Assembly (NCBI GenBank): GCA_934667795.1
Contig: CAKUMP010000022.1
Span: 1 to 16,353, forward strand
Length of the DNA stretch: 16,353 bases
Direction of reading: 5' to 3'
From: an uncultured Chthoniobacterales bacterium
GTDB taxonomy: Bacteria; Verrucomicrobiota; Verrucomicrobiia; Chthoniobacterales; CAKUMP01
A program made the position numbers and the translations under genes. The notes under the pieces are model-generated. The model saw nothing but the letters and a program-made list of their open reading frames with translations, had not been told where the DNA came from and searched no databases. Each line of letters opens with the position of its first letter. The stretch's first letter is position 1. This document shows, piece after piece, positions 6,179 through 12,505 of the stretch.

Positions 6179-6679
6179 ATGTTTGGAATTATTTGCATCC
6201 TTATCAGTTTTTTGTGTATTGGAGGGCATGTAGGGATTCGGAAGATTCGGCAAAGGCCTCCCGGCAAAAGCGAGGTTGTGGATATTTGTTTGCTGTATGC
6301 GATGATTTTCTGGGTTGGGATGATAGGGGTAGTGTTTGGATTTATTCCACATGTGTTTTTTGCCGATGCGACAGCGGAACGGATTGGATGGGTAACTGGA
6401 AGTCCATTTCAGTTTGAGGTGGGGGTGCATGACGGTGCCTGGGGGATATTGGGATTTCTTTGTATCTGGTTCAAAGGGGGCTTTCGTGCAGCAACCGGAT
6501 TAGGCTGGGGGCTTTTCATGCTGGGTGCTGCAGGTGGGCATGTGTACCATTCGGTCGTACATGGAAATTTTGCCGAATATAATTATCTGATGATCTTTGT
6601 AGACGGCTTTATCGCATTCGCGCTTTTTCTTCTGATTTATCTCGATTGGAAATGGAATCGTTTTTCTCTGAAAAGGTGA
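6179..6679 (+). CDS. Polytopic membrane protein, DUF6790-like
   Basis: A 166-residue protein with about five hydrophobic helices (about 2-19, 36-62, 88-103, 108-125 and 136-156) and no cleavable signal. The block ERIGWVTGSPFQFEVGVHDG (residues about 66-85) matches what I recall of the DUF6790 family of small inner-membrane proteins, whose biochemical role is not known. Two histidines sit in GGHVYHSVVHG near helix four. The gene stands alone between repeat mosaics: copies A/B of the palindromic repeat lie upstream and an inverted copy C starts 27 bases after its stop. No Shine-Dalgarno sequence is visible before the ATG, which follows an AT-rich stretch. Same strand as the oxidase operon but separated by more than 300 bases, so probably transcribed independently. 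Confidence 0.72.
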   Translation: MFGIICILISFLCIGGHVGIRKIRQRPPGKSEVVDICLLYAMIFWVGMIGVVFGFIPHVFFADATAERIGWVTGSPFQFEVGVHDGAWGILGFLCIWFKGGFRAATGLGWGLFMLGAAGGHVYHSVVHGNFAEYNYLMIFVDGFIAFALFLLIYLDWKWNRFSLKR

Positions 6680-6705
6680 GCTAGACATGCGTTTCTGAAC
6701 TTTTG

Positions 6706-6731
6706 GCTGACGGGGACGTCGGCGCTCCCAG
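6706..6731 (-). repeat. Dispersed palindromic repeat, copy C (inverted)
   Basis: Reverse complement of copy A with a single change (GCTGACG instead of GCCGACG in one arm), including the CTGGGAGC flank. With copy A it brackets the DUF6790-like gene in inverted orientation. A further short inverted repeat, GTGAC-GT-GTCAC (6736-6747), follows directly. Confidence 0.82.
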
Positions 6732-6779
6732 CGTAGTGACGTGTCACCGCATCCTTAAATAATTTTCTTTGAAATGAAA

Positions 6780-6810
6780 TTGACACAAAATCAACACAAC
6801 TTTGTATCTT
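6780..6810 (+). promoter_or_regulatory. Candidate promoter of the regulator operon
   Basis: A consensus -35 box TTGACA (6780-6785) lies in AT-rich DNA. Possible -10 boxes are TGTATC (6803-6808, 17-base spacing) or TATCTT (6805-6810, 19-base spacing), both weak. The inverted repeat at 6787-6821 covers the whole -35 to -10 interval, so a protein bound there would block RNA polymerase. Another TTGACA at 6836-6841 has no good partner. Confidence 0.45.
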
Positions 6811-6821
6811 GTGTTGATTTT
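6787..6821. promoter_or_regulatory. Perfect 13-bp inverted repeat, candidate operator
   Basis: AAAATCAACACAA (6787-6799) and TTGTGTTGATTTT (6809-6821) are exact reverse complements around a nine-base centre. The site lies 52 bases before the regulator start and overlaps its likely promoter, as expected for autoregulation by a dimeric GntR/LacI-type repressor. A terminator is less likely because the stem is AT-rich with only three or four G/C pairs per arm and no upstream gene ends close by. Confidence 0.55.
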
Positions 6822-6873
6822 TATTTCAAATACATTTGACATTCATGAAGTGGGTGATTAAAGCTAGGGAGCA

Positions 6874-8001
6874 ATGAATGTTACCCCCCTTAAAAAAGAA
6901 TTGCGTCCGGGTGAGCTGGTGAGGCGTTTTTTAGAGGAGAGGTACTTGGCTGAAGGGGAAGTTGGGGGGCGCTTGCCGACATTGGAAGAGATTGCATTGC
7001 ATTTGGGGGTAGGGAAATCGACGGTACGGACCGTGATTGGGAGGTATGTAGAGGAAGGCGTGCTGGCGTCTGTACCTGGGCGTGGGACGTATGTCATGAA
7101 AGGGATTCGGATCAGGAGTGAAGGGATGGTCCTGGCGACGAATTTGCAGGCATTGGGTGGGGAGGCGGCGCATATCGCGAACTGGTCGGAAACGATTTAT
7201 CTGGCCGCAGTGAAACGGGCTGGAGAAATGGGGAGAGGGATACGGGTATTGCCGGTTGTGGGGGGAGGAGATGCGAAGGGGGTGCATCGGGAATTGTTGA
7301 AACAAATGGGGGAAGTGGACATGGTTTTATTGTTTCCCTGCCGGGGGCGAGAAGAAGTACAGCGTAAATATGAGGCTGCCGGGAAAATTGCGATTCTGGT
7401 GAATCCACCGGAAGTTGGTGCGACACGAGATTTTGTCAGCAGTGATTATTATCATGCGGGGAAAGCGGTAGGGGAAGCGTTTTATGAAGCTGGGAACCGG
7501 AGATTTTTATTTTTGGGACCAGTAAACGTGAAAGAGAGTATTTCTTCGCGTTTATTGGTTTATGGCTACGGGGAAGGGACCAGTCGGGATTTGGACAGGA
7601 AAGTGGAATTTGCGGTGAGGGCATGTGGGATTGAGCCTGGTGGAGAAGATCTGAAAAAAATGCTGTCGGGCGTGCCGTTTTCTCCGGAAGTTATTTTTTG
7701 TGCAGGGGATAAAATTGGGTGGACGGTATGGGATGGGTTAAAACGAAGAGGGTATAAAATTCCGAGAGAAGTACGGATTATTGCAGCGACCGGGATGGAA
7801 CAGGGGGATCAGAGGGGAAGAGTATTGACCCGGGTGTTGCAGCCTATGGAAAGGGTGGGACAGAGAGCTGTGGACTTATTGTGTCAGCGTTGGGATCAGA
7901 AATTAGCATCCGTCACAGGAGAGGTTTTCCCTGCGGGGATATTGTTGGGCAATACCACACGCGATGCAGAAAATAAAATTTTGAAATGTAAATTTAATTA
8001 A
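6874..8001 (+). CDS. GntR-type DNA-binding / LacI-type sensor transcriptional regulator
   Basis: A 375-residue cytoplasmic regulator. Residues about 8-72 form a GntR winged helix-turn-helix (RLPTLEEIALHLGVGKSTVRTVIGRYVEEGVLASVPGRGTYV). Residues about 87-365 match the periplasmic-binding-protein-like sensor of LacI/GalR regulators (DFVSSDYYHAGKAVGEAFYEAG; PEVIFCAGDKIGWTVWDGLKRRGYKIPREVRIIAATG; LTRVLQPMERVGQRAVDLL). This architecture is that of AraR-like regulators, which usually repress sugar-use genes until the sugar binds. The effector cannot be read from sequence. AGGGAG precedes the ATG by only two bases. Many glycines use GGG, and the coding strand is G-rich and C-poor compared with the oxidase operon. 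It is followed 54 bases later by the HEAT/jelly-roll gene, so it probably controls that unit and itself through the inverted repeat upstream. Confidence 0.88.
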   Translation: MNVTPLKKELRPGELVRRFLEERYLAEGEVGGRLPTLEEIALHLGVGKSTVRTVIGRYVEEGVLASVPGRGTYVMKGIRIRSEGMVLATNLQALGGEAAHIANWSETIYLAAVKRAGEMGRGIRVLPVVGGGDAKGVHRELLKQMGEVDMVLLFPCRGREEVQRKYEAAGKIAILVNPPEVGATRDFVSSDYYHAGKAVGEAFYEAGNRRFLFLGPVNVKESISSRLLVYGYGEGTSRDLDRKVEFAVRACGIEPGGEDLKKMLSGVPFSPEVIFCAGDKIGWTVWDGLKRRGYKIPREVRIIAATGMEQGDQRGRVLTRVLQPMERVGQRAVDLLCQRWDQKLASVTGEVFPAGILLGNTTRDAENKILKCKFN

Positions 8002-8016
8002 CAAAATATAAGAGCA

Positions 8017-8043
8017 ATGGATGAAGAGTCCGTTGAAGGTTGA
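8017..8043 (+). other. Possible eight-codon leader ORF
   Basis: An ATG at 8017 opens a reading frame of eight codons (MDEESVEG) ending at TGA 8041-8043, 12 bases before the HEAT gene. It is preceded by AAAATATAAGAGCA, which is nearly repeated before the real start (AAAATAAGAGC, 8045-8055). It may be a duplicated initiation region rather than a functional peptide. Confidence 0.2.
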
Positions 8044-8055
8044 GAAAATAAGAGC

Positions 8056-9117
8056 ATGAAAAAATCAGAATCAAGAGAAAAAAAAGGGATGAGATGGTGT
8101 GGGACAGCAATTGCGTTTATGGGGATGCTATCCATTGGGACAAATAGTGTCCTTGGTGAGACAGAAGCGGAAGGCGCTGCATTATCCGGAAGCGAGCGAC
8201 GGCTGGCGGTAGCGCAAGTGAAAGTGGAGGGAGAAGAAGGGGTGCAGAAAATGCTGGAAGCACTGGGAGATAAAGAGGCGATGGTTCGACGTGCAGCTAT
8301 CAGAAAGCTTGCAGGAGCTCTGGATCAGGAAGCGGTGCAGGCTGCTTTAAAGAAAGCGGCGACAGAAGACAGTGATCCTTTGGTTCGCCGTGTGGCATTT
8401 CGTTATTTAGGGAAAGCTGGGAGTGGTGCGTTAGATGCTTTAAAGCAAGGGTTAGAAGATAAAGATGTATTGGTGCGAATGACCGTGGTGGAAGTGGTTG
8501 CGGGGATTGAGCCAAGGACACCGGAAACAACAGCATTACTGGAATCTGTACGCGGAGATAAAGATGAAAGTGTCAGCCGTCTGGCATCGGATGCGTTGTG
8601 GACATTTACAGAAGATGTGCGTTCTTCACGGGATCGTCCCGAGGTTCAGGATTTTTATTTGTCGGTGGTACAGACGATTCCATTAGAAAAAACGGGATGG
8701 AAATTCAAGCGTGATTCCGCGCAGGTGGGGCATACGGAAGGCTGGCAGAATGCGGACTTCAACGCTGCGGACTGGGCAGACATTGAAATTGAACGCTCCT
8801 GGCAATCGGCGGGGCACAAACATGACGGAGTCGCCTGGTACCGTAAGAAAATTACTTTGCCGGAAAAACCGGATTATGACGGGGTCGAGTTAATTTTTGA
8901 ATCGATTGATGAAAGTGCATGGATATGGGTGAATGGGGAATTTGCAGGGGCGCATGATTTAGGGCCTTCTGGATACAACCGGTTATTTGCCGTGGATGTA
9001 GGGAGCAAGCTCAAATGGGGGGAAGAAAATGTGATTGCAGTACGGGTTTTGAAGCGAACAGGAACACATGCGGGGATTTATGCGCCTGCAAGAATAGAAG
9101 TTTTGAAAAAGAAATAA
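8056..9117 (+). CDS. Secreted HEAT-repeat protein with C-terminal glycan-binding-type jelly-roll domain
   Basis: A 353-residue exported protein. A basic N-terminus and hydrophobic core (MRWCGTAIAFMGMLSIGTNSVLG, from residue 12) form a signal peptide with likely cleavage near residue 34. Residues about 50-190 hold four HEAT-like helical repeats (for example DKEAMVRRAAIRKLAG, DSDPLVRRVAFRYLGKAG, DKDVLVRMTVVEVVAG). Residues about 210-353 match the sugar-binding jelly-roll domain found at the N-terminus of family 2 glycoside hydrolases and beside sialate O-acetylesterase domains (VAWYRKKITLP; ESIDESAWIWVNGEFAGAHDLG; NVIAVRVLKRTGTHAGIYAP). No catalytic domain is present. It lies between the regulator and the large LamG/glycoside-hydrolase-like gene, 43 bases before the latter's start, and is probably co-expressed. 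Likely a substrate-binding or scaffold protein; the partner is unknown. Confidence 0.82.
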   Translation: MKKSESREKKGMRWCGTAIAFMGMLSIGTNSVLGETEAEGAALSGSERRLAVAQVKVEGEEGVQKMLEALGDKEAMVRRAAIRKLAGALDQEAVQAALKKAATEDSDPLVRRVAFRYLGKAGSGALDALKQGLEDKDVLVRMTVVEVVAGIEPRTPETTALLESVRGDKDESVSRLASDALWTFTEDVRSSRDRPEVQDFYLSVVQTIPLEKTGWKFKRDSAQVGHTEGWQNADFNAADWADIEIERSWQSAGHKHDGVAWYRKKITLPEKPDYDGVELIFESIDESAWIWVNGEFAGAHDLGPSGYNRLFAVDVGSKLKWGEENVIAVRVLKRTGTHAGIYAPARIEVLKKK

Positions 9118-9150
9118 GGATATGAAACGGAAAAATTTCTTTATTAAGCG

Positions 9151-9154
9151 AGGA
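9151..9154 (+). promoter_or_regulatory. Ribosome binding site deciding the start of the large LamG protein
   Basis: AGGA lies six bases before the ATG at 9161, whereas the in-frame upstream ATG at 9122 has its AGGA only one base away. This favours 9161 as the start. Confidence 0.5.
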
Positions 9155-9160
9155 TATATC

Positions 9161-12100
9161 ATGGATTTAAGAAAAGTAGGTATAACGATAGCAGTGAGCC
9201 TGGGTGCAGTTTTTGGCGGGATGCATGAAGGTCAGGCGACAGCATGGGCGTGGCAACAAGAACTGACCGGAGAGTTGGCGAATGCGGAGGGCGTGATTGC
9301 ATTATGGCGATTTGATAAAGAAGCGCCGGGAGAAGATAATTCGGGGAACCGGCATGTAATGGTTGTGCGCGGAACCGAGACGCAATTTGTAGAAGATGGG
9401 AAATTCGGAGGCGGGTTAAAAGTGGAAGGCGATGCTCAGGAAGGGGCGGGAGGATTGGTCAAAAAATCTCCGGAATTAACTCCGGAAGGGGCGTTTAGTA
9501 TTGAAATGTGGATTCGTCCCAGTGAAGCGCTGACGCAACGTGAGACGGCTTATCTGATAGATAATAAATATCTGAATCAGGATAGTGAGCGGGAAAAAGC
9601 CAACCATGGGTATAACCTGCACCTTCGTCGTTCAGGAGATGCGGGAGGTGACAACTACACCTTGGTTGCTGCGCTGGGGCTGGCAGAAGGTACGGAACAG
9701 GTGCGAAGCTCTGTGATTAAATTGCCTGCAGGCGAATGGGCGCATGTGGCATTTACGTATGATGGAGAAAAAGTCGGGAAGTTTTATTTAAATGGACTGC
9801 TGGTGGGGGAAAAAGAACTGAAAAACGGGGGAAGTGTCCAGCAGGCAAACCGCGATCTGGTGATTGGAGACCGGGTAGGAAGTACTTATTATCGCTTTGC
9901 AGGTACTTTTTCGCAGGTGAGGCTTTTAAATAATGCGATGGATTATGCCGGGATGATGACCAAAGGGGTGCACCTGACTGCTTCTTTGGATTTTGCCCGG
10001 AAAAATTATTTCCGGATGGAGGAAGATCAGGGGTCGAAAGTGCTTGTGCATAATCGCAGCGGAGAAGAACTGAAGAATGTACGTGTGGCGTTGCAGATTG
10101 AAGGCCAGCCACAGACCTTTGTGGAAGTTGCCGGCGTAAAGGATGGGGAATCAAAAGAAATTGAAATCCCTTTTGATACCACATTGAAAGCCGGGGACTA
10201 TCAGGTCACTGCGGTCATGGTGGATAAAGAGGGTAAAGAATTAGGCAATCCTGTGGTGCTGGAATATGCATTACATCATCGGATTAATCCGGACAGAATG
10301 CCGGTGGTGATGTGGGGAGGATCCAGCGTGCCGGATCAATTACGCGAGATAGGGTTTACACATTATTTTGCAATTTTCCAAAGTTCCACCGCAGATCCGA
10401 TTGCCTTTTATCGGGAAACTTCACTGGATTCTGTTTACTCCACCCTGGATCGTCTTGTGCCAATAGGGATGGAGGCCGTTGTGAAAATTTCTCCGGTGAG
10501 TAGTCCCAGAATGGAACGGGAACCATTGAATAAATACGGACGCGTGGATCGTAATGGAAACCCCTACAGCCGCAATAACGTGGATGGGCTCTTTCCGGAG
10601 GTTCAGGAAATTTTTCGTAAAGCTGGAGAATGGGCTGCCGAAAAGTTTGCATGGTCTCCGGTGGCGACTGCGTCATTGATTGACACAGAAGTACGCGATG
10701 GAAGTCGCCCGAGTTTTCATGACATTGACAAGGAAGCGTACAAGGAGTTTTCCGGTAAGGAAATTCCTAAAGAAATTGCCGGTGCGCGTGGGGTGCCACG
10801 TGGAAGTATTGCCGGATTTCCTGCGAATGGCGTTCTTCCTGATGACTTCCCGGTGCTGGAATATCTGCGGTGGTTCTGGAGAGTGGGAGACGGCTGGAAC
10901 AAGTTGCATTCGATTGTTCATCACGAATTGAAAAAAGGGTTTGGAGATGATTTCTGGACCTGGTTCGATCCGGCAGTACGCGCACCCAGTATTTGGGGAA
11001 GCGGTGGAGATGTGGACTATTTAAGTCAGTGGACATATTCCTACCCAGACCCAGGTAAAATTGCTCTGGCAACAGATGAACTGTTTGCAATGGCTGATGG
11101 AAAACCGGATCAAAAGGTCATGAAAATGACGCAAGTCATCTGGTATCGCAATCAGACGGCTCCCATGCCGCAAAATAAAGGGTCGCGCCCGGCAACTCAG
11201 GCGGCCTGGGAAAAAGAAGAAGCAGAAGCGAAGTTTATCACGATTTCACCAGATCATTTGAAAGAGGCGTTATGGTTGAAATTAAGCTACTCTGTGCAAG
11301 GGGTCATGTATCACGGGATTGGATCTCTGTTACCGAATCCCAATCCGGGTGGATATCGTTATACGAATCCGGATACCGTAGAAGCATTGAAAGATATGCT
11401 TAAAAATGTCGTGGAACCATTAGGCCCTGCCTTAAAAGCGGTTCCGGAAATTTCTTCTGATATTGCAGTGCTGCAAAGCTTCACCTCCCAGATGTTCGAA
11501 TCCGGAGCGGGAACGTACGGCTGGGGCCGGGGTTGGGCTGCTGATTCCTATCTGGTCTTACGCTATGCAGGTATCCAACCAGATATCATCTATGAAGAAC
11601 ATATCCAAAATAAGGCGTTGGATAATTATAAGGTGCTGGTAATGACAGAATGCCAGGTGTTAACAGAGTCGATTGTCAAAGCAATCCATGCGTTCCAGGA
11701 TGCAGGCGGGATTGTGATTGGAGATGAAAAACTCTGTCCGGAAATTCAAGCGGATATTTTAATGACATCCTTCCGTCGGGAAGTTCCTGATCAGGATAAA
11801 AAGCTGATGCTGGAAAAAGCGACTGCTTTGCTGACGGAACTGGATGGATATTATGAGCGCTCGCTTATTGGAAGTAACCCGGAAATTCTGGCACGCAAGC
11901 GCGAAGCAGAATCAGGACAATATGTGTTTCTGGCAAATGATGCGCGGAAGTATGGAAATTATGTAGGGCATCATCGCATGGTGATGGAAGAAGGGGTGCC
12001 TGCGGAGGGCGAAATCAAGGTGAAGGATGGACATCCTCATGTCTTTGATCTGGTGAATCGCAAGAAAGTTTCTGCGACGAATCAGGAAGGATGGACAAAT

Positions 12101-12457
12101 TTCGCGGTATCCTATGAGGGAGGCGGAGGCGGAATTTACCTTTTGTTGGAAGAACCTGTCCAAACGGTGAAAATTTCCGGAAAAGATTCTGTAAAAGCAG
12201 GAGAAAAACTGGAAATAAAAGTGGAGGTCCAATCTGCGGATAATAAAACGGTAGAGGCAGTCATTCCGGTCACTGTAACCGTGAAGGATGCAAATGGAGA
12301 AACCGCTGAAAAAACCGGGTTTTACGCTGCCGAAAAAGGAGAAATGAAATTGGATCTGGATATCGCAGCAAATGATGCGATCGGCGAATGGACGGTTGAA
12401 GTGGAAGAAGCAACGCAGGGGATCAAGGGCGAATATAAATTCCAGGTACAGAAATAA
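9161..12457 (+). CDS. Large secreted LamG-domain protein with GH42-like glycoside-hydrolase region
   Basis: A 1098-residue exported protein. After a signal peptide (residues 1-27, to about GQATA) comes a LamG/concanavalin-type domain (about 35-260; GVIALWRFDK, FSIEMWIRPSE, GEWAHVAFTYDGEKVGKFYLNG). A short beta-rich linker (about 270-370) is followed by a TIM-barrel-like region (about 380-750). There, IDTE (E510) followed by FHDIDKEAYKEFSG resembles the IDNE acid/base segment of GH42 beta-galactosidases. Residues about 765-890 resemble the amidotransferase-like trimerisation domain of GH42 (KVLVMTECQVLTESIVKAIHAFQDAGGIVIGDE), and an Ig-like domain (about 995-1098) ends the protein. The nucleophile Glu is not evident: KMTQVIWYRNQ occupies a plausible place. 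Activity is therefore uncertain. An alternative start at 9122 adds 13 residues. It is the last gene of the regulator unit, followed by a terminator-like hairpin. Confidence 0.8.
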   Translation: MDLRKVGITIAVSLGAVFGGMHEGQATAWAWQQELTGELANAEGVIALWRFDKEAPGEDNSGNRHVMVVRGTETQFVEDGKFGGGLKVEGDAQEGAGGLVKKSPELTPEGAFSIEMWIRPSEALTQRETAYLIDNKYLNQDSEREKANHGYNLHLRRSGDAGGDNYTLVAALGLAEGTEQVRSSVIKLPAGEWAHVAFTYDGEKVGKFYLNGLLVGEKELKNGGSVQQANRDLVIGDRVGSTYYRFAGTFSQVRLLNNAMDYAGMMTKGVHLTASLDFARKNYFRMEEDQGSKVLVHNRSGEELKNVRVALQIEGQPQTFVEVAGVKDGESKEIEIPFDTTLKAGDYQVTAVMVDKEGKELGNPVVLEYALHHRINPDRMPVVMWGGSSVPDQLREIGFTHYFAIFQSSTADPIAFYRETSLDSVYSTLDRLVPIGMEAVVKISPVSSPRMEREPLNKYGRVDRNGNPYSRNNVDGLFPEVQEIFRKAGEWAAEKFAWSPVATASLIDTEVRDGSRPSFHDIDKEAYKEFSGKEIPKEIAGARGVPRGSIAGFPANGVLPDDFPVLEYLRWFWRVGDGWNKLHSIVHHELKKGFGDDFWTWFDPAVRAPSIWGSGGDVDYLSQWTYSYPDPGKIALATDELFAMADGKPDQKVMKMTQVIWYRNQTAPMPQNKGSRPATQAAWEKEEAEAKFITISPDHLKEALWLKLSYSVQGVMYHGIGSLLPNPNPGGYRYTNPDTVEALKDMLKNVVEPLGPALKAVPEISSDIAVLQSFTSQMFESGAGTYGWGRGWAADSYLVLRYAGIQPDIIYEEHIQNKALDNYKVLVMTECQVLTESIVKAIHAFQDAGGIVIGDEKLCPEIQADILMTSFRREVPDQDKKLMLEKATALLTELDGYYERSLIGSNPEILARKREAESGQYVFLANDARKYGNYVGHHRMVMEEGVPAEGEIKVKDGHPHVFDLVNRKKVSATNQEGWTNFAVSYEGGGGGIYLLLEEPVQTVKISGKDSVKAGEKLEIKVEVQSADNKTVEAVIPVTVTVKDANGETAEKTGFYAAEKGEMKLDLDIAANDAIGEWTVEVEEATQGIKGEYKFQVQK

Positions 12458-12463
12458 AAACTA

Positions 12464-12488
12464 GAGGGTCCAACCCCCTCCATTTTTT
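12464..12488 (+). terminator. Rho-independent terminator-like hairpin
   Basis: GAGGG (12464-12468) pairs with CCCTC (12476-12480) around a seven-base loop, followed by CA and six T. It begins seven bases after the stop codon of the large LamG gene and ends 17 bases before the next start. The stem is short, so termination may be partial and the next gene may still receive read-through. Confidence 0.5.
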
Positions 12489-12490
12489 AA

Positions 12491-12496
12491 AAGGAG
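12491..12496 (+). promoter_or_regulatory. Strong ribosome binding site for the PEP-CTERM gene
   Basis: AAGGAG, nine bases before the ATG at 12506, is the clearest Shine-Dalgarno sequence in the window and fits high expression of a surface protein. Confidence 0.65.
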
Positions 12497-12505
12497 AAAA
12501 CAAAC

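Noticed and set aside
8017..8043. Attenuator control by the eight-codon leader
   Set aside because: No run of a single regulatory amino acid and no alternative hairpins with a T-run before 8056, so attenuation is not supported.
9122..9160. Upstream start for the large LamG protein
   Set aside because: In frame and with an acceptable basic leader, but its AGGA is one base from the ATG, while the ATG at 9161 has AGGA at six bases and a standard signal peptide. It remains an alternative.
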